From positions 1 through 64,000 of the forward strand of contig JAHDBJ010000003.1 of the NCBI GenBank assembly GCA_020630435.1: a DNA stretch of 64,000 bases. The letters are read 5' to 3'. The stretch comes from Saprospiraceae bacterium. Lineage in GTDB: Bacteria; Bacteroidota; Bacteroidia; Chitinophagales; Saprospiraceae. Of this stretch, positions 46,901-53,707 are shown piece by piece. The stretch's first letter is position 1; every line of letters begins with the position of its first letter. Below the pieces are notes generated by a model that saw only the letters and a list, made by a program, of their open reading frames with translations, did no database searches and was not told the origin of the DNA. A program made the translations under genes and the position numbers.

Positions 46901-49064
46901 CATTGTCGTACATGATTGTAAATCCGATACTATCTGTAATCGGATCATCACCAACAATACTTCTAATAGTCATCTTTACAGAATCACAAGAAATTGCAAT
47001 ATCTGTGTTTACATTATTTGGATTAACTTTAGTTGTATAAGTTTCATCGGTATAGCCAAATGTTGTCCGTTCTACATCAAATCCTGTTGTTCGCATGGAT
47101 TCAGTACAATCAATATCTGTAATTTCTTCACATGGTGGAATGCTAGGGTGAAACCTTGGTCCAGTAATTTCACCACAGAACCAAGAGTGGCGACAATCAC
47201 AGTCTACACAGTAATGATCAAAAGTAGTGTAAAACTTAGTATCTCCAGCTTCAGCTTCACAGTTTGTTCTAAAAGCCATTTCTATAAAATAAATACCATT
47301 CAGAAATACCTCTTCAGATACATCATAAACCATTGTCCAAACATTTCCATCTATATTGCTCGAAATTCTGGGCATTCCAGGAAGCTCATTCCTGTATAAT
47401 ACCGTTTGCCCCGGTATAGGTGTTACTCCATCTGGTAATTCTACAGTTACAATTAATTGTTCTCCACTACTACAGTTTCTATCAAAATTTGAAACACTTC
47501 TTTGTTGAGAATGCGAAATGATAAAAACACCATCTGTAATATCTGCATCTGGATCAGTATAATTTTCAAAATTTGGTCGTTTATTATTAGGATGTTGAAA
47601 GTTTTTTAGTGTTTTGAAAAGCCTTTCATTACAAGAATTGGTATAATTTGTAGATGCACTAATATCTATATCAATATTATTTGCGCAATAGTCTTCGTCT
47701 CCTACGACATCTTCACCTACGCAAGTGAAATTATACATAGCAATTAATTCTACTGATTCACCAATTCCTAAATCATCGTAAAAACCATCACCATCTATAT
47801 CTTCTAATCCTCCTGGGCCATCAGGATCATTTATAAAGACTGGATGATTATCTAGCATTATTAAACTATCAAAATTTGGAATATCTATTCCTGCTACACT
47901 TATTGAGACAATTTCAAATCCATTTTCTTTTAATACAAAAAACTTCCCTAAACCTACACCTACTTCAACATCAATCATAGCTCCAAAACCTTCATCAATC
48001 TCATTTCCTTGATTACTATACGTAATAACTTCTGTACCTTGTTGACAGTATCCTGCATCAACATTTGGGATAGAACCTGTATTTGTTACGACTGGATTTG
48101 GAGATCCTGTTCCTAGTGTTATAAAATCATTAATTTCTGTTGAATTACACGTTTGACCATAACATCCCCACGTAATAAAGTGATTACTTGCTCTATCTAA
48201 ATCACAGCTAATCACACATACCTTTTCGACTATTGTTACCCTTTCATCAGGATCAAAATAATTATCTCCATTTCCTGGATTACTACCAATAGTGTTTCTA
48301 ATAAATTCCTCATCTGTTATGATTAGGGAAATCATGGTATCGCCCTCTGCATTAACTTCTTTATCAAAGGGAATGGATTCACCATTAATTAGAATTTCGG
48401 ATATAGAGCCTCCTGCACCTTGAGTATTTGTATATCGAATGGTATCTACTCGTCCTACCAGACCACTATTAGAAATCAATATCTCTCTATCAAAACAATC
48501 ATTGATACGATAAACACTACTTGGGGTATTATTAAGCGATGAAATTATAGGTACGAGAAAGGCATCTTTATAATCTGCTGTCTGATCCGATTCTTGCATA
48601 TCAATATTGTTCATATTGTACGAAAAATTCCAGACATCAAAAACCCTAGCATCATTATTTACTTCGATGGTATCAATATAATTACAATCAGCTTTTATGG
48701 AGAATACAATATCGACTGTTAATATCCCTTCTGGACTCATATCTGGTAATTCAAATATAGGTTTATTTATGTTAGAGTCATCTATAAGGTTAACACCAGA
48801 AGAAGAATTGGTAGCGTCAAAGTCTTCAAACCTTACTCCTTTAAAGAGATTTAATTCTGCTGTAATATTTTCTCTTGTAGCAGACTGTAAACCAGCGAGT
48901 TTAACTCGTACAGTTACAAAATCTGATTCTCCACATATATTTAAGTGATCAGGTACTGAGGATGAGTTCAAATAATTAGCCTCCAAATTATTTTGTCCTT
49001 CTAGTACATTTGTAACACCAAAAAATAAAATAAAGCAACTTAGTAAATGTAATAATTTTCTCAT
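37971..49064 (-). CDS. Giant T9SS type B surface protein with SprB-like repeats (3697 aa)
   Basis: A signal peptide (about 1-24) precedes a beta-rich N-terminal region (about 25-1490), which has DUF11-like repeats and many paired Cys. A PKD-like domain follows (about 1490-1570), then four tandem units of about 390 residues (1573-1963, 1964-2353, 2354-2746, 2747-3141). Each unit contains several SprB-like modules with the signatures TGGSG.Y.Y.W.DG, TRTDL and ISCYG..DG. Two HYR-like domains (about 3310-3510) and a linker precede the CHU_C domain (about 3605-3697) with SPNNDGVNDVFYI and CIYNRWGNKVYD. CHU_C is the type B T9SS signal of gliding-associated proteins, which are attached to the cell surface rather than cleaved and anchored via A-LPS. 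The likely function is adhesion or gliding. A TPR/PD40/SPOR gene lies upstream. Confidence 0.9.
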   Translation of the reverse strand: MRKLLHLLSCFILFFGVTNVLEGQNNLEANYLNSSSVPDHLNICGESDFVTVRVKLAGLQSATRENITAELNLFKGVRFEDFDATNSSSGVNLIDDSNINKPIFELPDMSPEGILTVDIVFSIKADCNYIDTIEVNNDARVFDVWNFSYNMNNIDMQESDQTADYKDAFLVPIISSLNNTPSSVYRINDCFDREILISNSGLVGRVDTIRYTNTQGAGGSISEILINGESIPFDKEVNAEGDTMISLIITDEEFIRNTIGSNPGNGDNYFDPDERVTIVEKVCVISCDLDRASNHFITWGCYGQTCNSTEINDFITLGTGSPNPVVTNTGSIPNVDAGYCQQGTEVITYSNQGNEIDEGFGAMIDVEVGVGLGKFFVLKENGFEIVSISVAGIDIPNFDSLIMLDNHPVFINDPDGPGGLEDIDGDGFYDDLGIGESVELIAMYNFTCVGEDVVGDEDYCANNIDIDISASTNYTNSCNERLFKTLKNFQHPNNKRPNFENYTDPDADITDGVFIISHSQQRSVSNFDRNCSSGEQLIVTVELPDGVTPIPGQTVLYRNELPGMPRISSNIDGNVWTMVYDVSEEVFLNGIYFIEMAFRTNCEAEAGDTKFYTTFDHYCVDCDCRHSWFCGEITGPRFHPSIPPCEEITDIDCTESMRTTGFDVERTTFGYTDETYTTKVNPNNVNTDIAISCDSVKMTIRSIVGDDPITDSIGFTIMYDNVLGQTSDEEIFFFGEGEVTIISGGNTFKCDVNSSNLDIQIGDNSKLLTFDMHECLADLDITLSPGDVVDFEGHFSVNPDGPYTNNFELIPNFRAAAYSIVDGRQNACDNYGVNYRVAKTNSRFLHPSQDNFPKGCQEANLDYYITTDIRKFDTFFENEYRKSSFVDSISFDFDLAIVDAFSKFEVSVSIPGHPVHGNDFFPLPGFDAFPDGHYTATFDTLSHVPSLNSGINPFTFRIKALANCGSESASSDGDNVFNLDPTIYFRDKLYSEEIGDGSCSNVNVETRNNDINYTLPPTFSLMPLSNPNVLISVDTGIYIIRHCNTSVDSDAGLNWIAFEDEDTSIQVVVIEDISDPTNPINLDVINYEDGQGYFAYASGLKRAITSNSTAEICNTFRIKVIFKKCGLSEFIARAGWNCTDYDEPDWTPELYDPCDDVTIPLSLTALLVSLDADVALQPDDKISLCEPIDFEILVRNTEQGNAFDIRTEFFLPLLGTQIVPNSLEIAFPPTAAYVPITTDPVLTGASPRGEVYELTNIDSYHPYLDQFGLPGFDAVNPNDSNEFKLKFQFIPSCGFVDAGFVSYNYQGVAGCGQESNIEFGETLPLFIDGIEEDLTKLFFIELGPSSFVADDGTGILEVDVTNLTSTPTSPNDFVQVKLPIGTTYTNGTVAVLEPISWAIGEPDIDIDNGVHVLTWNLPEGMARNERARFTIDIVAPSDLDCTSENIEVGLLTFDRQFVGCALIDADCNIEIAHTEGGEQFRPLPIANLLRVDITTNKAQICDAGEQVQLIGTATGGTGDLTYIWNPDTGLNDPNIPNPVATITETINYTLTVIDEEGCIGAKNIRIVLDVEECACEVTPEVSSVVVSEANCGENNGQATVNMVGSAADYNYTWSTNLGMSNMAGNQRIELPFGGYRVTITEKGDDECQTIEEFIIRNTDGPIITNAQTTPATCQSTDGSATLSPDNFNYVWEDGTTGASRSDLSIGVHFVTLTDPTQPDCPNVDLVVIGEYNPLNVDVTVTQEPTCGNADGAVTLTTTGGSGNYTYQWLDGAVGDTRTNLVSGVYVVNVEDNGGDGCQVSKTFALIDSDVASANVTITDTSHVSCYGLLDGGIEFEVDYAANFVAPADTILTNGFFEQINGQLGVGEYCILIRDADGCTAGAACFEIEEPEELDAFFSTTPACGNGGTIETIVTGGTGDYTFNWGDGNSNQNRTDVASGFYSLTITDENNCPLVNNNNIEVLECPCTIPVITSTVVTETTCDSSNGQATINVEGDPASYNYIWIPDTGVSNPAGNKRNELPFGGYRVTISDGDNLSCQATEEFIIRNTDGPQLTNKITTPATCQSADGTATLTPSNFNYTWEDGTTGASRTDLAIGVYFVTFTDPAREDCPNVDIIVIGEYNPLNVEAVIDQTATCGNADGAATITVTGGSGDYNYQWNDGGTGATRTDLRSGAYVVNIEDNGGDGCQTSKTFAIVDGDVPSATVAITDTMHISCTGLMDGGASFTVNYSNDFVAPADTILTNGFFEMTNGILGEGEYCVLIIDANGCTAGAACFEIRSPDPLDAFFSTTPDCENGGSIETIVTGGTGEYTYNWGDGATEQNRVGLENGFYSLTITDENNCTLINDSNIEVSECPCTTPEVASVVVLESTCGNTDGAATINIIGDAGLFTYTWSPDIGIPNSTGNVRTELPFGAYRVTVSDSGDNSCSVVEEFIIRNMNGPELISKATTPATCQSNDGTATLLPDNYTYEWEDGSTSSTRTDLGIGIYFVTFSDPTNAACPNVDIITIGEYNPLNVEVVIDQTATCGNADGAATLTTTGGSGDYDYQWSDGGSGASRTDLRSGAYVVNVKDNAGDGCQLSKTFAIVDGDVPSATVTITDTMHISCYGLLDGGVNFTVDYSASFVAPADTILTNGFFEQTNGTLGAGEYCVLILDANGCTAGAACFEIEEPEELDIFFSTTPGCNNDGTIETIVTGGTGDYNFDWEDITGNNDPQDRAGLAVGDYFVTITDENGCRWEDSQNPISIICNGCTNPTLLYTLIVEAECGVDNGIALIDLAEDEANYNYTWTPELGTPNDEGNKRSFIPAGAYIVEVNDINDSSCGLIVPVVVTNKNGPISSIESTTDATCGVNDGIAILSPDTLNYTWSDGLTGAARDDLGVGLYFVTFTAPTDTLCINVLEVEIGQSVDFTINANIDTEPDCGASNGAVTITIDGGSGNFTYLWSDGNANASRTDLEAGIYEVVVTDVERGCSDEFVFTLNNNVPAAIIDISTINNTTCNGDTNGSIDFTVDYTNGFVAPADTIIYNGDNRVLANGALPKGDYCIVIKDANDCIAGSSCFTIEEPEELELDVVLTQNVCDSGEDAAELDLTTTGGTGAYHYDWEDIPGEENEEDRTGLASGAYAVTVSDDNNCMIIVPEIIVDCRESCEYFRGRDTIYMTNLLCEDFIDYCVDIPLDERPDYEIFLDGEPYMNGFGGCDFDSLFTYAYFALPDVGNGGPYMLNSWIVNGQSFSGEFQDIDALVAAMNNWDPDGDWENDTEGLSIVGGEPLSVYSNMSVTQLSTNMTVPLGLNSKLLARGFTVLLENGEHELIIRNIDNQCADTIYTVITCSDESDITITDEIYIYADTITYCIEKDSFNFETEIETIENICPINSGEYVIFTIDSTNFCITYTGIELGGPDRACIVVTDSLGNIGTIEFNVNVIPPETDYINDTIFINQTVVHCLDTTQLGGTIVSVENICPEKSDGMILFTLDTLDGAYCVTYEGIEFGTDTACYVICDSYGICDTTIFEVTVNEFLELPTAVVDYDTTTVLIPLVIDILQNDTVFGGVIDFGIVEQPRDGQVTLNMDGTVTYVQEDRNICEREDMFSYYVCNPNGCDTAQVFIWIECDDLVIFNAVSPNNDGVNDVFYISGIEAYPNNRLCIYNRWGNKVYDRVGYQNEWNGVWDADKDLPDGTYFYILDLNDEDKRRYQGYLELLR
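39642..40826 (-). repeat. Tandem coding repeat unit 4 of the giant protein
   Basis: Residues 2747-3141. The most diverged of four units; starts with CNGCTNPT instead of CPCT. Still contains the four-module order of the other units. Confidence 0.75.
40827..42005 (-). repeat. Tandem coding repeat unit 3 of the giant protein
   Basis: Residues 2354-2746, starting CPCTTPEVASVVV. Close to units 1 and 2 at protein level, including LTNGFFE and AGAACFEIEEPEELD. Confidence 0.85.
42006..43175 (-). repeat. Tandem coding repeat unit 2 of the giant protein
   Basis: Residues 1964-2353, starting CPCTIPVITSTVV. Long identical DNA stretches with unit 3 are visible, for example in the segment coding VPSATVAITDTMHISC and its counterpart. 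Confidence 0.85.
43176..44348 (-). repeat. Tandem coding repeat unit 1 of the giant protein
   Basis: Residues 1573-1963, starting CACEVTPEVSSVVV. Defines the 5' border of the tandem array, after a PKD-like domain. Confidence 0.85.
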
Positions 49065-49471
49065 TAGTGGGATTTAGTTTTGGTCGAAAACAACATTTAA
49101 TGACCTTTTAACAAAATTTAAAAATACTTCACCCAAAAAATATCAAATCATTGTTATTTCTATTTTATAGACGAAGATATGCCTAACCTTTAATAAGGCT
49201 AAACACATAGGTTTTCTCATAAAATGTCATTACCACGTTCCCAATTATTTATACATATATTATTTTTTGTATAGCAAATAAAAAGGGATCGTTTTATTAA
49301 CTTTTTTTATATAACCAAAATCATACCGTTTTTAATAAGAAATTAGAGGTGGTAGTTTTATTGAGAATATAAAGCCCGAAAGGGCAATTAGTGTGACATA
49401 CAAAAATAGCTACTCTTTGATTACTTTAAAGAGAATTTTTTTTATGTAATGCTAAGTTTTAATTTTACTAA
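49065..49471. other. Intergenic region, 407 bp
   Basis: It lies between two minus-strand genes. A short GNRA hairpin (GCCC-GAAA-GGGC at 49374-49385) sits about 90 bp past the TPR/PD40 stop codon and could be a weak terminator. The region upstream of the giant gene start has no exact TAnnTTTG element. No ORF of interest. Confidence 0.4.
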
Positions 49472-51997
49472 TTAACTTTTAATTCTAGTAAATTTGCCGT
49501 TTCTTTTTTGCACAGGGAATGCCCCATTATAACCTAATGTCATTGCTTTTTCAGATACACTTTTAGCTTTATCTAAACTCATATAATTGCCTAAGAAAAT
49601 AACAGTAAGACCATCCGATCTTTCTTGTTTTTCAACAATACCTAAGCCTTGTAAATTTGACTCATCGAAATTTTCAAGGTTCTTATATGTTGCTATTTGT
49701 ACTTTATAATAGGCTTGATCGGGTTCAAATTCTCTTGCTAATCCTTTTAAGTTTACGCCTCTCACTATTTCTCTTTTGGATAATGTTTCAGTGGTTTCTT
49801 TCACAATAAAACTCCGTTCATATCCTTGTTTATCAATGATAATTTTCATTTCTTCAGCCTCTTTTTTTGTTGCAAATATTCCAACTCGATACCGTTTCCA
49901 AGTTTCATCAGAATACGTGTATATCTCTCCTAAATCAACTATACCCCCAAAAAATGGAATTTTACGGTTTGAAGGTTTTACAGAAATCAATTGAACAGCA
50001 TATCCTGAACTTAAAATAGGTGGCGCATTAGTTTCTTTTTGAATTTCAGCTTTATCTTCTAGAGATGGTTTTGTTGTGGTATCATAAGCAGTTGGATTTT
50101 CTTCTTTTTTCTTTGGTGGAAGTGCAACTTGAGTTCCAGAAGGCAAAAATTGATGTATACCCAAATTAGGATCAAGACCATCTTTTGTTTCTACGATTAC
50201 ACTAGTTTCGGTATAAAGTGCTTTGGAATATTTAATAACATATTTCGATGTTGGTGACAAAAAAACGGTATAATTGCCATCATTATCTGTAAAACTATCT
50301 TGTCTTTCCTTGGTGTTTTTATTGGTTACCCTTACTAAAGCATCAGAAATTGGATTTCCAGAATAAGCATCAACAATTTTTCCAGAATAAGCTTTAGCTG
50401 AAACAGCTGAACTTGATTGTGATTTATCTTTTTCTTTTGGCTTGACTTTGGGTATCTGTTCGGTATAACTTTCAGCAACTTGTTTTTTATTAAGCAATAC
50501 TTTGACATTTTGGACGCCATTACTATTCTTTTTTATCCGCATTGTTTTACCTATATATCCTACCTTTTTCACTTTTACATTACAATCTAAACCATTTAAA
50601 GCATGAAACTGATACATCCCTTTATCATCTGTCATATAGGCATTTTCACCACAATCTCTAAAATCAAGAACGGCGTCTTTTATTGGTTTTTGATTCGCTG
50701 CATCTAATACATTGATCGTAAAATCTAATGTTGTTTTTGTAAAACTATAAATATCTTCAAGTCCTTTGCCTGATTTTCGATTAGATACAAAATAACCGAC
50801 GCCTGAACTTTCATTAACAATAAAACTATATTCATCATATCCAGAGTTAATATCTGTACCTAAATGTAAAATAGTGTTCCATTTGCTATTTTGTTGAACT
50901 GCTTTGAATATATCTAAGCCGCCAAAACCTTTATGAAAATCTGATGAAAAGTATAGTGTTTTCTGTTGTAAAAATGGAGAAATCTCATTGCCTGCAGTAT
51001 TAAGGGGTTTTCCTAGGTTTTTAGGTGTAGTCCAAGTATCTCCTTTTCTATAGGAAACATAAATATCAAACCCACCAAAACCATCTGGTCTATCCGATGA
51101 AAAATGCAATGTATTGCCATTATCTGATAAATGAGGGTACCCTGTTGAAAACGCACCATTATTAAAAGGAAAAGCTTTTGCTTCTAACCATTCACCATTG
51201 GTACTTACTTTAGCAATATAAAGATCCATCTTTATATTTTTATTGCTATTTTGGCGTACCCCTTCTATAAAATTGTTTTTAGCAAAAGCGACCCATTTTC
51301 CATCTTCAGAAAATGATAAGGGGCCTTCATTCATATTTTCTTTTATTTCACTATGAAAAGCAACAGGTTTAGTTAATCTTCCAACAATATCTCGTTGAGC
51401 CATCACAAGATAATTTTGATTTTGCCCTGTCCAATTTTTAATAGCATTTGCTCCCCTAGGAGTTAGGTCACCTCTAGAAGTTGCATAGACTAACTTATTC
51501 CCCCAAAGAGAAGGACTAAACTCACTAGCAGTTGTATTAATATTTTCTATATTAATAGAATAGATCGGTTTTAGTTTTTGATTTGCCATTGCATAATCAC
51601 AACTAGCAGCATAGTGATTTCCTATATTGGGAGAATGCTCTGCATACGCTAAAAACCAATTCTTGGCTTCATTATACTTTTCTAAAGATTTTAAAATCTG
51701 TGCATAACTAAGTATACTTTCACTTGGCAATCCTGAAATAGAAGCCGCTTTTTTGTACCAAAATGCGGCAGATTCCAATGTATTGATACAATTATAACTC
51801 TCTGCTAGACGCAACATTGCTTTTTGATCGTTCGTGGATTCGCCTAGATGTTTTTGATAATTTTGAATCGCATCTTTATAATGATTTAATTTATATGCTG
51901 TATCAGCTATTTTCAAATAGTCGGATTGAGCTTGTAATATAAATCCAAAACAGAAGAAAAAAATAAAAACTAAAATAGGTTTATGTATTGATCTCAT
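49472..51997 (-). CDS. PorE-like TPR/PD40/carboxypeptidase-regulatory/SPOR periplasmic protein
   Basis: The start is placed at 51997, where a signal peptide begins (MRSIHKPILVFIFFFCFGF), giving 841 residues. The order is: TPR helices (about 25-140), PD40 beta-propeller blades (about 150-420; LSFSEDGKWVAFAKN, TLHFSSDRPDGFGGFDIY, TLYFSSDFHKGFGGLDIF), two carboxypeptidase-regulatory-like Ig domains (about 425-500 and 535-610) and two SPOR-like modules (about 665-740 and 765-835; GYAVQLISV, YYKVQIATYKN, VIFLGNYMS). PorE in T9SS bacteria has TPR, PD40 and a regulatory-like domain but ends in OmpA, which binds peptidoglycan. Here the SPOR modules are a plausible replacement for it, since SPOR binds denuded glycan strands. 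It lies directly upstream of the giant T9SS type B protein. Confidence 0.85.
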   Translation of the reverse strand: MRSIHKPILVFIFFFCFGFILQAQSDYLKIADTAYKLNHYKDAIQNYQKHLGESTNDQKAMLRLAESYNCINTLESAAFWYKKAASISGLPSESILSYAQILKSLEKYNEAKNWFLAYAEHSPNIGNHYAASCDYAMANQKLKPIYSINIENINTTASEFSPSLWGNKLVYATSRGDLTPRGANAIKNWTGQNQNYLVMAQRDIVGRLTKPVAFHSEIKENMNEGPLSFSEDGKWVAFAKNNFIEGVRQNSNKNIKMDLYIAKVSTNGEWLEAKAFPFNNGAFSTGYPHLSDNGNTLHFSSDRPDGFGGFDIYVSYRKGDTWTTPKNLGKPLNTAGNEISPFLQQKTLYFSSDFHKGFGGLDIFKAVQQNSKWNTILHLGTDINSGYDEYSFIVNESSGVGYFVSNRKSGKGLEDIYSFTKTTLDFTINVLDAANQKPIKDAVLDFRDCGENAYMTDDKGMYQFHALNGLDCNVKVKKVGYIGKTMRIKKNSNGVQNVKVLLNKKQVAESYTEQIPKVKPKEKDKSQSSSAVSAKAYSGKIVDAYSGNPISDALVRVTNKNTKERQDSFTDNDGNYTVFLSPTSKYVIKYSKALYTETSVIVETKDGLDPNLGIHQFLPSGTQVALPPKKKEENPTAYDTTTKPSLEDKAEIQKETNAPPILSSGYAVQLISVKPSNRKIPFFGGIVDLGEIYTYSDETWKRYRVGIFATKKEAEEMKIIIDKQGYERSFIVKETTETLSKREIVRGVNLKGLAREFEPDQAYYKVQIATYKNLENFDESNLQGLGIVEKQERSDGLTVIFLGNYMSLDKAKSVSEKAMTLGYNGAFPVQKRNGKFTRIKS

Positions 51998-52076
51998 GAC
52001 AAAAGTTGATAACAATTAAAACAAAAGTTATTTCCATAAATTTGTTGTTTGGACAAATCTCTTTGATTCTCAATAC

Positions 52077-52097
52077 TAGAGTTGTTAAAAACTACTT
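52077..52097 (-). repeat. Relic resembling the end of the MITE-like repeat
   Basis: TAGAGTTGTTAAAAACTACTT resembles the element end at 33607-33627, sharing GTTGTT(T)AAAAACTACTT. Only an end-like segment is seen. Confidence 0.3.
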
Positions 52098-52497
52098 ACT
52101 AGGCTGCAAAACGATCTTTAAACGAATATCTTTCGCTCTTAGTCCTAATTTTAAATGACTTCACTATAGACGAATAAAACTTAATTTTAACACCATTATA
52201 CAGCGATACCGTCTTTATGTATCGGTCAAGAGTGTATGTCCAAGAACTTAAATTTTTAATAAAATCCTTTTCTATAATCTATATCTAGACGAAACGATGT
52301 ATTATAGTTTCGTATTATATTCTACTAATAATATCGAAAAGTGTTACTAAATATTATAAAATAATAACAAATATTAAGTCTTATTAGTAAAATAATAAGC
52401 ATTTATAATAGAATCAAATATCAAAAACTTTGCCTAAATAACAAAAGGTGAGTTCTTTTGTATAAGAAAAAAATAATAGGAATAGCTTAATTAAATG

Positions 52498-52756
52498 AAA
52501 AAGCAGAGTTTAACATTAAACTCTGCTCCTAACAAACTTTAACAAAGAGGGATCATTATCTAATAAATAATGGTTTTTTGGGATTATTGTAATTAACCCC
52601 AAGGTTTTAAACTAAATAGGTTATTATTACTAATATCAATTCAAGTCATAAAAAATATAAACTTTAATTACCATATTAAAACTACTAAAATGATAATTTA
52701 TAAGTATGAATTAAACTGAAAACTATTCTTTACATTGATTCTCTTCATTAACGACA
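52498..52756 (-). ncRNA. Candidate small RNA, about 255 nt
   Basis: The promoter at 52763-52794 and the hairpin at 52502-52527 (with T4 on the minus strand) bracket a stretch with no real ORF and face the same way. Transcription should start near 52756 and end near 52498. A 16-codon frame (52698-52748, MKRINVKNSFQFNSYL) starts 7-8 nt from the presumed start and could make it a tiny leader peptide gene instead. The class of RNA is not recognised. Confidence 0.4.
52502..52527 (-). terminator. Hairpin terminator of the candidate small RNA
   Basis: A perfect 11-bp stem (AGCAGAGTTTA and TAAACTCTGCT) with a 4-nt loop is followed by TTTTCATTT on the minus strand. The genes to either side do not need it. 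Confidence 0.65.
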
Positions 52757-52762
52757 ACTAGC

Positions 52763-52794
52763 CAAAGTTAAAAATTTGATTTTTTTGATACAAA
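52763..52794 (-). promoter_or_regulatory. Bacteroidota primary-sigma promoter of the candidate small RNA
   Basis: On the minus strand TTTG (52791-52794) is followed after exactly 20 nt by TAACTTTG (52763-52770), matching the TTTG...TAnnTTTG consensus with the same spacing as the promoter at 32560. Confidence 0.65.
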
Positions 52795-52861
52795 TTTTAA
52801 ACTGTTCATAAAATGTTTTTATCTTTAGTTAACTATTTTGTTGAAGTATTTCGTTTAAATT

Positions 52862-53653
52862 ATGGAGGGCATTATGTTAAAAAACAGCTTTCTATTTTCA
52901 ATTCTAAAAAAAAACATCTCTAATCATATTCAATTAAAGTCTTTAGGATTTCCTGATATTAGTCAATGGAATCAAAGCAACTTTGTGCATTTAAGCAAAA
53001 TAATTGCAAATCATATCAATGACTCCAATCTGATTTCTGAAGAAGAAAAGGTAAATATTGGTAAGACCATTTCAGTTGCAACACTAAAACGTTATTTAAA
53101 ATATACGAATGCTGAAAATATTCCTTCTAAGTTAGATGCTCGCATTCTCAAAACATTTAATAAATTATGTTTGTTTGTAGGACATAAAAACTGGTATGCA
53201 TTTGCAATAGCAAATCAACAACCTTCCAAAGAACATAGATTCACAATCTATATAAAAAAATTAGTTCAAAATGCTTTGGAAGCAGAATTTATATCCTACC
53301 AAAATTTATCTTATGATCATCTTGATAAGTTTTATATAAAAGGCGAATCTGCATACTGCAGAATAGTCTCTTCCATTGAGCGAAGTATTCGGAAAGGTAG
53401 AATTATTACTAATAGAAATAATCCTTCTGTTTTTGAGCTATTGAGTATAGATATAATATCCAAAACAGACAAAGAAATCAGAGTGACCACCAAAGAATAT
53501 TGGTTACTACAATGGGTCGATAAATATACTGAAGAGCCTTTACACACTTATAATTATCTGAACGATCAATTGTATATCTTAGATAAAATTGGCGATACTT
53601 ATAAGATAAGAATAAATTTTTACGATACTCAAAATGCAACGTCTTTTAGTTAG
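52862..53653 (+). CDS. Bacteroidota-type helical/NTF2-like two-domain protein
   Basis: A 263-residue protein without signal peptide. Residues about 20-120 resemble a domain recurring in Bacteroidota with the pattern SVATLKRYLKY and GHKNWYAFAIA (a helical unit with LKRxxG-like and FLG/Y-NW motifs). Residues about 150-260 (YCRIVSSIERSIRKGRIITN, EYWLLQWVDKYTEEPLHTYNYLNDQ) resemble an NTF2/IMS-like cone. Start is at MEGIMLKNS or the in-frame ATG four codons on. A role in signalling or DNA binding is possible but not shown. It diverges from the PorE-like gene and stands alone. Confidence 0.55.
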   Translation: MEGIMLKNSFLFSILKKNISNHIQLKSLGFPDISQWNQSNFVHLSKIIANHINDSNLISEEEKVNIGKTISVATLKRYLKYTNAENIPSKLDARILKTFNKLCLFVGHKNWYAFAIANQQPSKEHRFTIYIKKLVQNALEAEFISYQNLSYDHLDKFYIKGESAYCRIVSSIERSIRKGRIITNRNNPSVFELLSIDIISKTDKEIRVTTKEYWLLQWVDKYTEEPLHTYNYLNDQLYILDKIGDTYKIRINFYDTQNATSFS

Positions 53654-53707
53654 GTAAAACTTAAAGTTCTAAATCAACTAAAAACAGGGCGTTCACAAGT
53701 AATGTGT

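Larger units (their letters stand above)
51998..52861. other. Long intergenic region with repeat relic and sRNA candidate, 864 bp
   Basis: It contains a repeat relic (52077-52097), CGATAC...GTATCG hairpin sequence near 52201-52223, a strong hairpin at 52502-52527, and a minus-strand promoter at 52763-52794. The rest is AT-rich and has no convincing ORF. It is the largest gene-free stretch of the window. Confidence 0.5.

Noticed and set aside
46890-47399. 169-residue plus-strand open frame inside the giant gene, and about ten more between 38.7 and 48.9 kb
   Set aside because: They lie antisense to an unbroken 11-kb reading frame with clear domains; their composition is Ile/Ser/Thr-rich as expected for shadow frames, and none has a promoter or known motif.
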